Origin: a bacterium
GTDB lineage: Bacteria; Bacteroidota; Bacteroidia; B-17B0; Aurantibacillaceae
Direction of reading: 5' to 3'
Assembly (NCBI GenBank): GCA_029945625.1
Contig: JAQSCW010000035.1
Coordinates: 1 to 64,000, forward strand
Length of the DNA stretch: 64,000 nucleotides
In this document: one piece after another, positions 33,462 through 42,444 of the stretch
How positions within the stretch are numbered: the first letter of the stretch is position 1
How the letters are laid out: every line of letters begins with the position of its first letter
Position numbers and translations under genes: made by a program
Notes under the pieces: model-generated
Seen by the model: only the letters and a program-made list of their open reading frames with translations
Told to the model about the DNA's origin: nothing
Database searches by the model: none

Positions 33462-34341
33462 TTATTTTGGTTTCAACAAACAACAGCGCAGCGGCCTCCT
33501 GGTGTTATGCGGCATTAGTTTTGTTCTTTTGGTGATCCGAATTACCTATCCCTTTTTTATTGAACCTGATGCCATTATTCTGAAAGATTTGGCGGTATAC
33601 GAAACCAAATTGGCGAGTTTGGAAACTAATTCGAATGCTGCTGTTTTTCACAAAGGAGAACCCTCAACGACAAGCGCACCCCGCACTCTTTTTACGTTTG
33701 ACCCCAACCATGTTTCACGTGAACAATTGCTGCAACTGGGTTTTAAGGAGAAGACGGCCGGCATTTTTATCAAGTTCCGATCAAAAGGGTTTATTTTTAA
33801 AGAAAAAGAAGATCTCAAAAAAGTATACGGCATTTCAGAACAATTTTATGCCCAACTCGAACCTTATGTATTGATTGAAAAAGTAACCTCCTCTGAACCC
33901 ATAAAACCGGCAGCTAGTAAAACACCCACAGCACTCAAACAGTCTGTTGCCGAAAAAATCGAACTCAATGCAGCCGATAGTAGTTCGCTTCTTTCTCTTT
34001 CCGGTGTTGGGAACGGAACCGCAAAACGAATCCTTAAATACCGCTCCATGCTGGGTGGATATGCCGACGTAGCCCAGCTAAAAGAAGTGTACGGCCTATC
34101 GGAAGAACTGTATCAAAAACTAAAAGATCAGGTGTGTGTGAATACCGTACTTATTAAAAAAATCGATCTGAATAAAGACGATTTCAAAGTCATAAACAAT
34201 CACCCCTATATCAGTTACGAACTCACTAAATTAATTTTCGACTGGCGACGTAAAACCATTCTTACTGCAAACAATTTTATGGGCATTACCAACGATTCAA
34301 CATTATACGCGAAACTGCTGCCCTATTTAGACTTCCATTGA
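33439..34341 (+). CDS. Helix-hairpin-helix protein (ComEA-like) with N-terminal anchor
   Basis: 300 residues from ATG 33439. One transmembrane helix near the start (SGLLVLCGISFVLLVIRIT) is followed by three HhH-type units. The first contains FDPNHVSREQLLQLGF, the second IELNAADSSSLLSLSGVGNGTAKRILKYR, and the third IDLNKDDFKVINNHPYISYELTKLIF. ComEA-like proteins bind double-stranded DNA outside the membrane during uptake. The GVGxGTAKRIL hairpin is the best DNA-binding candidate. It overlaps the permease gene, so the two are likely co-translated. Competence itself is not shown. Confidence 0.8.
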   Translation: MPGNFVNNYFGFNKQQRSGLLVLCGISFVLLVIRITYPFFIEPDAIILKDLAVYETKLASLETNSNAAVFHKGEPSTTSAPRTLFTFDPNHVSREQLLQLGFKEKTAGIFIKFRSKGFIFKEKEDLKKVYGISEQFYAQLEPYVLIEKVTSSEPIKPAASKTPTALKQSVAEKIELNAADSSSLLSLSGVGNGTAKRILKYRSMLGGYADVAQLKEVYGLSEELYQKLKDQVCVNTVLIKKIDLNKDDFKVINNHPYISYELTKLIFDWRRKTILTANNFMGITNDSTLYAKLLPYLDFH

Positions 34342-34400
34342 GAAAAAGTGACCATTTAGGGTTATTTTGCTATCTTTAAAAACTTTTTATTTGATACAAC

Positions 34401-35831
34401 ATGAGCGATAAACAGCGAACCATAAAGAAAGCCGTTTCAATTTCAGGAGTGGGATTACATACCGGCAAACCCGTTACTTTGACTTTTAATCCTGCTGAAG
34501 AGGATCATTGGTTCAAATTCCAGCGTGTTGATCTTGAAGGTCACCCCATTATTGACGCCGATGCTGATTTGGTTATTGATACGTCACGCGGAACCACCTT
34601 GGAAAAAAACGGAGCACGTGTTCATACCACAGAGCACGTTTTGGCTGCACTCATGGGTCTTGGAATCGACAATTGTTTGATCCAGGTTACCGGACCCGAA
34701 ATGCCCATCATGGATGGAAGTTCACTAAAATTCATAGAACTGCTGGAGGAAGCCGGAATTGTAGAACAAAATGCCGAACGCGATTATTATGAACTCACAG
34801 AAAATCTCACCTTTGAAGACCCCGCTAAAAAAGTAGAAATGCTCGCTGTGCCACAAGATGAATTTCGTGTAACGGTGATGGTGGATTATGGCAGCGAAGT
34901 ATTGGGCACACAACACGCTTCCATGTATCACATGGGTGAATTTAAAACTGAAATTGCTCCTTGTAGAACATTTGTTTTCTTAAGAGAATTAGAAGCCTTG
35001 CTTGCGCACGATCTCATTAAAGGGGGGGACTTGGATAATGCCATAGTTTTGGTGGACAGCGAATTGCCAAAAGAAAAACTCGATCATTTACGAAAGGTAT
35101 TTAATAAACCCAACGTAGAAGTTAAAGGTCGCGGGGTATTAAATAATACCAAATTACATTTTTACAATGAACCTGCCCGTCATAAATTACTGGACATTGT
35201 TGGCGATTTAGCTCTGGTGGGCAAACCCATGAAGATCCACGTGCTGGCTGCTCGTCCGGGACATGCCGGCAATATTGATTTTGCAAAAAAATTAAAAGCG
35301 CTTGCCAAAAAGCAGAAAGCAGAACGTGATTATCCGAAAATTGATCCCAACGGTCCTGCCTTATTAAATGTAAATGATATCATGAAGATTCTGCCACACC
35401 GTCAACCAATGTTGTTGGTAGATAAAATCATGGAGCTTTCCCCTCAACATGTGATAGGTGTAAAAAATGTGACCCTCAACGAAGATTTCTTCAGAGGCCA
35501 CTTCCCCGATTTTCCTGTGATGCCGGGTGTCTTATTAATTGAAGCGATGGCACAATGTGGCGGAGTACTTGTTTTAAAAACTGTTCCCGATCCGCAAAAT
35601 TACCTCACTTATTTTATAAAGATCGACGGCGTTAAATTCCGTCAACAGGTAGTGCCGGGAGATACAGTGGTGTTTAGTCTTAACCTCGTTACTCCTATTC
35701 GAAGAGGTATCTGCCACATGCGCGGCGTAGCTTATGTGAGCAATAAACCTGTGATGGAAGCAGAGATGATGGCCCAGATCGTGAAAGTAAAAAACACAGA
35801 AGTTAAAAGTAGCGAAACGCAACTAGCCTAA
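34401..35831 (+). CDS. lpxC-fabZ: Bifunctional UDP-3-O-acyl-GlcNAc deacetylase / 3-hydroxyacyl-ACP dehydratase
   Basis: 476 residues, the fusion usual in Bacteroidota. LpxC (1 to about 305) has zinc ligands H79, H261 and D265. FabZ (about 323-470) has [11 protein letters not shown], catalytic H367 in [12 protein letters not shown], and E381. The first activity commits UDP-GlcNAc derivatives to lipid A; the second dehydrates 3-hydroxyacyl-ACP for fatty-acid elongation. A TATCTTTA at 34371-34378 may be the -7 box. lpxA follows after 11 bases, so they form an operon. Confidence 0.95.
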   Translation: MSDKQRTIKKAVSISGVGLHTGKPVTLTFNPAEEDHWFKFQRVDLEGHPIIDADADLVIDTSRGTTLEKNGARVHTTEHVLAALMGLGIDNCLIQVTGPEMPIMDGSSLKFIELLEEAGIVEQNAERDYYELTENLTFEDPAKKVEMLAVPQDEFRVTVMVDYGSEVLGTQHASMYHMGEFKTEIAPCRTFVFLRELEALLAHDLIKGGDLDNAIVLVDSELPKEKLDHLRKVFNKPNVEVKGRGVLNNTKLHFYNEPARHKLLDIVGDLALVGKPMKIHVLAARPGHAGNIDFAKKLKALAKKQKAERDYPKIDPNGPALLNVNDIMKILPHRQPMLLVDKIMELSPQHVIGVKNVTLNEDFFRGHFPDFPVMPGVLLIEAMAQCGGVLVLKTVPDPQNYLTYFIKIDGVKFRQQVVPGDTVVFSLNLVTPIRRGICHMRGVAYVSNKPVMEAEMMAQIVKVKNTEVKSSETQLA

Positions 35832-35842
35832 TCTCTTAATTT

Positions 35843-36616
35843 ATGATTTCACCTCTTGCAAATGTTAGTCCCAAAGCCAAAATTGGCAAGAACGTTACCA
35901 TCGAACCATTTGCTACCGTGTATCATGATGTTGAGATTGGAGATGATACCTATATTCACCCCAATGCGGTAATTTATCCTGATACAATTATTGGCAGTGG
36001 TTGCAAGATTTTCCCGGGTGCTATCATCGGAATTATTAATCAGGATCTCAAATATAAAGGCGAAAAGTCGAATACCGTTATTGGAAACAATACCACCATT
36101 CGCGAGTACGCCACCATTCATAAAGGCACCGCCGATCGCATGACCACCAAAGTGGGCGATAATTGCCTCATAATGTGTTATACGCATTTAGGTCATGATA
36201 CCATCATTGGTAATAATGTGATAGTGGCAAATAATGGGAGTCTGGCCGGACACATCACCATTGAAGATTACGCGATTTTGGAAGGAGTGGTGGCTGCTCA
36301 ACAATTTGTGACCATCGGAAAACACTCTTTTGTAGCCGGTGCATCGCTGGTAAGAAAGAGCATTCCTCCCTATATCCGTGTGGCCCGTGAGCCCCTTCAG
36401 TTCATCGGGGTAAATACCATTGGCTTGTCTCGCCGGGGTTTCGACAAGGACACTATTAAACAAATTGAAGATATTTACCGCATTATTTTTGTACGTGGTC
36501 ATAATCTTTCCAATGCATTAGATATTGTTGAAAGCGAAATGCCCGATACACCTATCCGCCGCGAGATCGTTGATTTTATTAGAAAACAGGAAGACGGCAT
36601 TGTGCGTGGCATCTAG
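35843..36616 (+). CDS. lpxA: Acyl-ACP--UDP-N-acetylglucosamine O-acyltransferase
   Basis: 257 residues. Left-handed beta-helix hexapeptide repeats fill the N-terminal two thirds (IGKNVTIEPFATVYHDVEIGDD...). The catalytic-His region is CYTHLGHD with NNGSLAGH following, and a helical C-terminal domain ends RKQEDGIVRGI. It transfers a 3-hydroxyacyl chain to UDP-GlcNAc, the first lipid A step, acting just before LpxC. It lies directly downstream of lpxC-fabZ. Confidence 0.94.
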   Translation: MISPLANVSPKAKIGKNVTIEPFATVYHDVEIGDDTYIHPNAVIYPDTIIGSGCKIFPGAIIGIINQDLKYKGEKSNTVIGNNTTIREYATIHKGTADRMTTKVGDNCLIMCYTHLGHDTIIGNNVIVANNGSLAGHITIEDYAILEGVVAAQQFVTIGKHSFVAGASLVRKSIPPYIRVAREPLQFIGVNTIGLSRRGFDKDTIKQIEDIYRIIFVRGHNLSNALDIVESEMPDTPIRREIVDFIRKQEDGIVRGI

Positions 36617-36665
36617 TTGATGAATTATTGAATTTACGATTTTTACACCTCCTCACAAAACTGCA

Positions 36666-37310
36666 TTGTATAGTATTACGTTAGATAATCTTGGTAAAAA
36701 ATTCAACAGAGAATGGATCTTTCGAAATTTAAATTACCAAATACAAGCAAAAGATAAACTGGTCATACTGGGAGGAAATGGGTCCGGTAAATCCACATTG
36801 CTGCAAGTAATTAGTTCGTATGTAACTCCAAATGAAGGAAAGTTGCGATACATCGATGCCTCCGGAAAAGAATGTGATCAGGAAGAAATCAAAAATGTGA
36901 TAGCCTTCGCTTCGCCCTATATTCAGTTGGTGGAAGACTTCACTGCACCCGAACTCATAGAACACATTGGCATTTATAAACCCTTTATAAATAGTTTGTC
37001 GGCCGTCGAATTGCTCGAGATCACTGAATTGAGTCATGCCAAACACAAATTTATTCGTCAGTATTCCAGTGGCATGAAACAACGGTTGAAGCTGGCGCTG
37101 GCCATTCTGGCCGATACTCCTATATTATTATTGGATGAGCCCCTCTCTAATTTAGACAAAAATGCCATCGCCTGGTATAAAACCATGATGGAAACTTACG
37201 GCAAGGATAAAACAGTGATAGTATGCTCTAATGCCATTGCCGACGAATATTTTTTTTATACTAAAGAAGTGAATGTGATGGAGTATAAAACGCTAAAGCC
37301 GGTCAAATAA
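36666..37310 (+). CDS. ABC transporter ATP-binding protein
   Basis: 214 residues with Walker A GGNGSGKST (about 38-46), signature YSSGMKQRLKLA (a variant of LSGGQ), Walker B ILLLDEP and the following D-loop SNLD. No permease is encoded next to it, so the partner is unknown; short ATPases like this serve CcmA-like or lipid exporters. It starts with TTG 49 bases after lpxA and may be part of the same transcript. Confidence 0.82.
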   Translation: MYSITLDNLGKKFNREWIFRNLNYQIQAKDKLVILGGNGSGKSTLLQVISSYVTPNEGKLRYIDASGKECDQEEIKNVIAFASPYIQLVEDFTAPELIEHIGIYKPFINSLSAVELLEITELSHAKHKFIRQYSSGMKQRLKLALAILADTPILLLDEPLSNLDKNAIAWYKTMMETYGKDKTVIVCSNAIADEYFFYTKEVNVMEYKTLKPVK

Positions 37311-37380
37311 ATGACGCTCAACTAATAATAAACTAAAACAAATCGAAGAAAGTCGATAGGTTTAAAGATCAGAAGAATGA

Positions 37381-37500
37381 AATTCTTATTTATAAACACA
37401 GAGAAACAAAGGAACAGAGATTCACGGAATTTGTATAATTATTCTTTGTGCGGCTCTGTATCTCCCATGTCTCCGTGTTTAATTTTTATAGAAAAGAATT
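37381..37500. repeat. Long imperfect inverted repeat (MITE/REP-like)
   Basis: The left arm 37381-37419 (AATTCTTATTTATAAACACAG..., ending AACAGAG) pairs imperfectly with the right arm 37454-37500 (CTCTGTATCTCCC..., ending AAAAGAATT). It fills half of the 239-base gap before the SDR gene. The arm text, with AAACACAGAGAAACAAAGG, resembles dispersed intergenic sequences of this phylum. Confidence 0.5.
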
Positions 37501-37549
37501 CTAGCACTGAAATCGCATTTTTTAAAAACAATTAAAAATAAATAATATC

Positions 37550-38479
37550 ATGCAAACACTATTAGGAGGCAACGGTACCATAGGAACAGTTCTGGCAACA
37601 GAACTAACGAAGTACACTGATAAGATTCGTCTTGTGAGCAGGACCCCCAAAAAAGTTAATCCCAATGACGAATTATTTCCGGCCGATCTGTCAGACCCGG
37701 CACAAGTGGAGAAAAGCATTGCAGGTTCAGAAGTTGTGTATTTGTTGGTGGGCTTTGATTATAACATAAAAACATGGCGGGAAAAATGGCCCCGGCTGAT
37801 GCGCGCTACCTTGGATGCCTGCATTAAACACAAAGCTAAATTAGTTTTTTTTGACAATGTTTACCTCTATGATATTTCTGCCATAGGTCACATGACCGAA
37901 GAGTCTCTGCAAAATCCACCAAGTGAAAAAGGGAAAGTGCGCAAAGAAATTGCCGATATGATGATGAACGAAATTAAGTCAGGAAAATTAACCGGACTCA
38001 TTGCCCGTTCGGCCGATTTTTACGGGCCTTATAACGACAAGAGTTTCTTAATTGAAGTTGCGTATAAAAATATCAAAAAAGGAAAAACACCAAACTGGTT
38101 TATGAGTGCCGACAAAAAACACTCCTTCACTTATACTCCTGACGCAGCTAGAGCCACCGCACTCCTCGGAAACACGCCTGATGCCTTTGATCAGGTGTGG
38201 CATTTACCAACCGATAAAAATACACTTACAGGTCGTGAAATCATTGAATTGTTTACAAAGGGAATGGGAGCCAAAAATAAAGTGAGTGTCTTACAGGTCT
38301 GGCTCCTAAAAATTCTTGGCATATTTGTCCCGATTATGCGTGAGTTTCCTGAAATGATGTATCAATATGACCGCGACTACTTTTTCGATTCTTCCAAATT
38401 CGATAAACGATTTTCTTTTAAAACCACCACCTATCAGGAGGGTGTAAAAGAAACGGTGGAATTGATGAAAGGAAAATAG
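37550..38479 (+). CDS. NAD(P)-dependent epimerase/dehydratase-type (SDR) protein
   Basis: 309 residues. An N-terminal Rossmann motif GGNGTIG (6-12) binds NAD(P). SRTP near residue 30 hints at NADP preference. Later VYLLVGFDYN, FFDNVYLYD and ARSADFYGPY match the extended or atypical SDR layout. The substrate is unknown; nearest styles are NmrA-like or nucleoside-sugar epimerase-like. The catalytic YxxxK is not clear (expected near residues 106-125), so it may be an atypical SDR. Single gene. Confidence 0.78.
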   Translation: MQTLLGGNGTIGTVLATELTKYTDKIRLVSRTPKKVNPNDELFPADLSDPAQVEKSIAGSEVVYLLVGFDYNIKTWREKWPRLMRATLDACIKHKAKLVFFDNVYLYDISAIGHMTEESLQNPPSEKGKVRKEIADMMMNEIKSGKLTGLIARSADFYGPYNDKSFLIEVAYKNIKKGKTPNWFMSADKKHSFTYTPDAARATALLGNTPDAFDQVWHLPTDKNTLTGREIIELFTKGMGAKNKVSVLQVWLLKILGIFVPIMREFPEMMYQYDRDYFFDSSKFDKRFSFKTTTYQEGVKETVELMKGK

Positions 38480-38560
38480 TAGACAAATCGGTATTTTGTG
38501 GTCTTTGGCCCCGCATCAAAAATTAATTCACAATACGAGATTCACCTAAATTATTCCTTT

Positions 38561-40246
38561 TTAATCACCCACTATCAGAACTTTTCGATTCACAGGATGA
38601 TGCTGATCAATCGTAATGTTCAACACGTATATTCCCTCCGGTAATTCAGAAAGATCGAGTCGTGATCTGTTTTCAAACTGCAGCCAATATTTACCTGTAG
38701 CATCGTATACCTTTACCAAAACGAAGGAGTGGTTGAGGTAATTAAAATTTAGATCTACTACATCATGGGAAGGATTGGGATAAATAGAAACAGACTCCTC
38801 CACCAATTCTTCTATTGAGTTTGTGTTCACGTAACTATAGGCAGCGGAATAAACATACACACAGCCATTTGCGTCGGTAGTTCTCACCACATACATGCCG
38901 TTTCCTATGGGCGTAAAGTTTTGTGACGTGGCTGCGGGCATCAAGTTACCGTTATAGTACCATTGATACGTACTTGCCGATGTTGACACCAAATCACTGC
39001 CGGTTGCTGAAATGGAAGGTTGAACCGGCGCCGGATTGTTGATATAACAGGTGGAATAGCGATGCGCTTGCGCCGTTTTGGAACCTGTTGTAATGGTAAA
39101 AATGGGTGTGCCTGTCGGATTTAGTTCATAAATTTTTCCTGCAATAGCCACACAAACTAATTGATTGCCATTTGGATATTGTTCAGAATTTCCCTCATTG
39201 CTGCTATAACCAAATCCCGACAAACGTTGCAAATAACTTGAGGGTTGATACCCCGCACCGGGTGTAATGGTATAATTATAATTATTTCGCGGAGGCATAA
39301 TCTGATCTATTGACGAGGCTGTAAGTGACACTCCCTGGTTGTTGAATCCCACGAGGCGACCGGCATTCGGGTGACCTTCAGGAATCCAGTGTGCATCGTG
39401 AACGACATTAAAGATCTTAGTTCCGGCAGCCTGATACGCTGCGGGATTTCCCCAACGGTATAAAAAATCTCCCCCCTTGCCGGCATTTCCGCCGGTGTGT
39501 GAGGCAGCCTGAGCACTGGTGGTACTGTGATCAAGAACATAAAACTCATTCATAAAATGGGAGCTCAAGGTGATTTGATCAAGCATGGGATTATAATCCA
39601 AACCATTGCAATGCAACCAGTCTTTTGACGGAACGTAATTAATATTTAATAATTCGGGATGGTTAACAATGGAGCTTTGATAATTCGCCTTAAGCGGATC
39701 TACATTCTGCACCAAATGGTCCCATGAATGCCACTCCCACACAATGCTTCCCGTACTAGCACCTGTAGGTTGTACTTCAATAATTTTGTCGGGCCACATA
39801 CTGGCAAGATTGGCTGTTCCACCGGCCGCAGCCAGTTCGGCATTGGTTTTTAATTCGTATGAAATCAAGAGCACATTTCCATTGGGTAATACACAATGAT
39901 CGTGGTGCGTATAATATGTATTGGATGAATAGGTGAAATCCCAGGTAATAGCCCCGCTGTAATTTACTTTTTGAATTCGACCGCAAGCTCCCCCACCCAT
40001 AAACGTAGTATTTGGCACAGTGACACTGCGCACCAAAGTACCTCCGGGCTCGAGGTAGGAAGAGTACCCTGTTCCTCCGCTTAAACCCGACCAGGTCTTC
40101 ACTGTAACATTATTTGTGTCTACCAATAATGCCGTATTGGCGTTGCTCACGCTATATAGGGTAAGGCCGCTCCATTTCTGGGCCAACGTGGGCAAGAAGC
40201 AAAATAAAGCTCCTGTGAGCAAAAGTTCCCTGATCTGAATCTTCAT
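38561..40246 (-). CDS. T9SS-secreted arylsulfotransferase-like protein
   Basis: 561 residues from ATG 40246. Signal peptide MKIQIRELLLTGALFCFLPTLA. The body is a six-bladed propeller as in aryl-sulfate sulfotransferases, with several His in loop positions (HHDHCVLPNGNVLLISYE, WHSWDHLVQ, HCNGLDYNP, HDAHWIPEGHPNAGR). Such enzymes transfer sulfate between phenols, or act as propeller adhesins when degenerate. An Ig-like segment and a T9SS sorting domain (YPNPSHDVVDLN... EGIYVLNI) follow. Enzyme activity is unproven. It converges on the SDR gene. Confidence 0.75.
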   Translation of the reverse strand: MKIQIRELLLTGALFCFLPTLAQKWSGLTLYSVSNANTALLVDTNNVTVKTWSGLSGGTGYSSYLEPGGTLVRSVTVPNTTFMGGGACGRIQKVNYSGAITWDFTYSSNTYYTHHDHCVLPNGNVLLISYELKTNAELAAAGGTANLASMWPDKIIEVQPTGASTGSIVWEWHSWDHLVQNVDPLKANYQSSIVNHPELLNINYVPSKDWLHCNGLDYNPMLDQITLSSHFMNEFYVLDHSTTSAQAASHTGGNAGKGGDFLYRWGNPAAYQAAGTKIFNVVHDAHWIPEGHPNAGRLVGFNNQGVSLTASSIDQIMPPRNNYNYTITPGAGYQPSSYLQRLSGFGYSSNEGNSEQYPNGNQLVCVAIAGKIYELNPTGTPIFTITTGSKTAQAHRYSTCYINNPAPVQPSISATGSDLVSTSASTYQWYYNGNLMPAATSQNFTPIGNGMYVVRTTDANGCVYVYSAAYSYVNTNSIEELVEESVSIYPNPSHDVVDLNFNYLNHSFVLVKVYDATGKYWLQFENRSRLDLSELPEGIYVLNITIDQHHPVNRKVLIVGD

Positions 40247-40348
40247 ACTTCTTGAAAAAATAAAACTGTATCTTCCCACTAAAGTTAATGGTTTTATGTG
40301 AAAGTCCCTTAATCGCCAGAACAGAATTTAACTAATAATTAGCTAGAT

Positions 40349-40963
40349 CTATTTAAAGAACTTATTAAACAAATAATAAAAAAGAACCAGCGCCCCCAGC
40401 GATACCAAGAGAATAATCACCATTTGATTAAAATTGGGACGGGTATTTCTTCCCCCCATTTCATATTTATTATCCGACAAAAAACGGTGCAATCCCAATT
40501 TCTCCTTCAAGAATTTAGCTTCATCGTCATAATCATTGCCGTAATTGACGGTGTAAAAATCTTCGTTTTGGTTTCTAAAAAACTTACGACTTCTGCTGCA
40601 CCAGTCCATTTTGGCATTGTCGATCTGTTTATATCGGCTATAAATGATCCATTCTTCTCCCACATTAAAATTGCCGCTACACTCTCCCACACATTCAAAT
40701 AATACCTTAAAGTTTTTGGTGGCATTGCCTTTATACAATTCCTCCACTTCAAAAATTGCTTCTCCAAAGGCACTGCCGCAAGATTTTACCGCACTAACCT
40801 TCCCTTTAAAAATGATCTCGTATTTATCGCATTCCTTCAGACTGAGGTCTGATGGCGGACATTGACAAGCACTTCCACGCATGAGTGAAAAACAAAAAAT
40901 TAGAACCGCAATCTTTTTGACGACCAAATTCAATTCTATACCCCGGAAACTAATCAAGTGCAT
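40349..40963 (-). CDS. TIMP/NTR-like secreted protein with C-terminal membrane anchor
   Basis: 204 residues. The N-terminal hydrophobic segment ends at SACQCPPS, giving the Cys-x-Cys start characteristic of netrin-like (TIMP-type) domains. Further Cys occur at ECDKYEIIFKGKV, SCGSAF, FECVGEC and DWCSRSRKF. A C-terminal helix (MVIILLVSLGALVLFYYLF) anchors it. In animals TIMPs inhibit metalloproteases; bacterial relatives have no assigned role. The start overlaps the hutH stop by 14 bases, so it is probably co-transcribed with hutH and hisS. Confidence 0.6.
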   Translation of the reverse strand: MHLISFRGIELNLVVKKIAVLIFCFSLMRGSACQCPPSDLSLKECDKYEIIFKGKVSAVKSCGSAFGEAIFEVEELYKGNATKNFKVLFECVGECSGNFNVGEEWIIYSRYKQIDNAKMDWCSRSRKFFRNQNEDFYTVNYGNDYDDEAKFLKEKLGLHRFLSDNKYEMGGRNTRPNFNQMVIILLVSLGALVLFYYLFNKFFK

Positions 40964-42443
40964 GTGTTTTTATAAATTGCTGAGAGGCATGCATCCGTAA
41001 ATACAACACCTCATCGTGCAACATGGGAGGAACGGCTTTCCGGAAATCGGAAACAAATTGTTCTACTTTTGGAGAAGAACGTAATGGTCGTCTGAATTCA
41101 AGGGCTTGAGCCGCGTTCAGCAATTCAATGGCCAGAACTTTTTCGGTATTATGTACCACTTGAAAACATTTGGTGGCAGCATTAGCTCCCATACTCACAT
41201 GATCTTCCTGTCCATTACTACTCACAATACTATCCACACTTGCAGGAGTACATAATTGTTTGTTCTGACTCACCACGCTCGCGGCAGTATATTGTGTGAT
41301 CATGAATCCGGAATTTAATCCGGGATTTGGTGCTAAATACATTGGCAATCCACGCTGACCCGAAATCAACAAATAGGTTCTGCGTTCGGAAATACTTCCT
41401 AACTCGGCCATGGCAATGCACAAAAAATCAAACGCCAATGCTAATGGTTGTCCGTGAAAATTACCGCCACTTAAAATCTCATCTTCTTCTTCAAAAATGG
41501 TAGGATTATCCGTCACCGAATTAATCTCAATCTCAACTACCGAACTCACATAATTGAGAGCGTCTTTACTTGCGCCATGTACTTGTGGCACGCAGCGAAA
41601 GGAATAGGGATCCTGCACCTGTTTCTTTTCTTTCTTTGTGATTTCAGATCCCTCTAAATGCCGGCGAATACTTCCGGCAGTTTCTAATTGGCCGGCATGC
41701 GCACGAATGGTATGCAGTTGCTCTTTAAATGGATCGATGCGCGCATCAAAGGCATCCATTGAAACCGCAGTGATTAGATCGGCCGCCTTGCTTAGTTGTT
41801 TTGCTTGTAATACACAATAAATGCCGTACGCACTCATAAATTGAGTCCCATTCAACAAGGCCAGCCCTTCTTTTGATTTAAGGGTTATGGCTTTAAATTT
41901 ATAAAGCCCGAAAACAGTGGCAGTTTTTTGTTTGGAACCGCGGTAATTCACTTCTCCCAATCCCAACAAAGGCAAACACAAATGTGCCAGAGGAGCCAGG
42001 TCGCCACTCGCGCCCAAAGAACCTTGCTGATACACCACCGGATAAATTTGATGATTGATGAGCTCGCATAATTTTTCAACAGTCTGTAATTGCACGCCAC
42101 TTTTTCCGTACGACAAAGACTGAATCTTTAAAAACAACATCAGCTTAACAATGGGTTTAGGCACTTCTTCTCCAAAACCACAGGCATGACTCTTCACCAA
42201 ATTTTCCTGTAATTGTTCAAGATCTTCCTCCGAAATCTTCACATTACACAAGGAGCCAAAACCGGTATTGATGCCATAAATTGGTCCTTTATTTGTTTTT
42301 AATTTCTTATCAAGGTAGTTTCTGCAATTGGTGATGGCTTTTTTGGAAACGTCAGATAACACAATCTTTGCTTCATCATCGTGTAAAAATTCATTCAGTA
42401 TCTCAAAACTCAAACGTTTGGTATGGTCAATGGTGAAAATCAT
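40950..42443 (-). CDS. hutH: Histidine ammonia-lyase
   Basis: 497 residues. The Ala145-Ser146-Gly147 triad that cyclises to the MIO cofactor lies in GSLGASGDLAPLAHL. The selectivity loop reads NLVKSHACGFG, with Ser-His as in histidine lyases rather than tyrosine or phenylalanine lyases. QEDHVSMG is also conserved. It converts histidine to urocanate and ammonia. The rest of the hut pathway (hutU, hutI, hutG) is not nearby. It follows hisS by a single base. Confidence 0.88.
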   Translation of the reverse strand: MIFTIDHTKRLSFEILNEFLHDDEAKIVLSDVSKKAITNCRNYLDKKLKTNKGPIYGINTGFGSLCNVKISEEDLEQLQENLVKSHACGFGEEVPKPIVKLMLFLKIQSLSYGKSGVQLQTVEKLCELINHQIYPVVYQQGSLGASGDLAPLAHLCLPLLGLGEVNYRGSKQKTATVFGLYKFKAITLKSKEGLALLNGTQFMSAYGIYCVLQAKQLSKAADLITAVSMDAFDARIDPFKEQLHTIRAHAGQLETAGSIRRHLEGSEITKKEKKQVQDPYSFRCVPQVHGASKDALNYVSSVVEIEINSVTDNPTIFEEEDEILSGGNFHGQPLALAFDFLCIAMAELGSISERRTYLLISGQRGLPMYLAPNPGLNSGFMITQYTAASVVSQNKQLCTPASVDSIVSSNGQEDHVSMGANAATKCFQVVHNTEKVLAIELLNAAQALEFRRPLRSSPKVEQFVSDFRKAVPPMLHDEVLYLRMHASQQFIKTHALD

Positions 42444-42444
42444 A

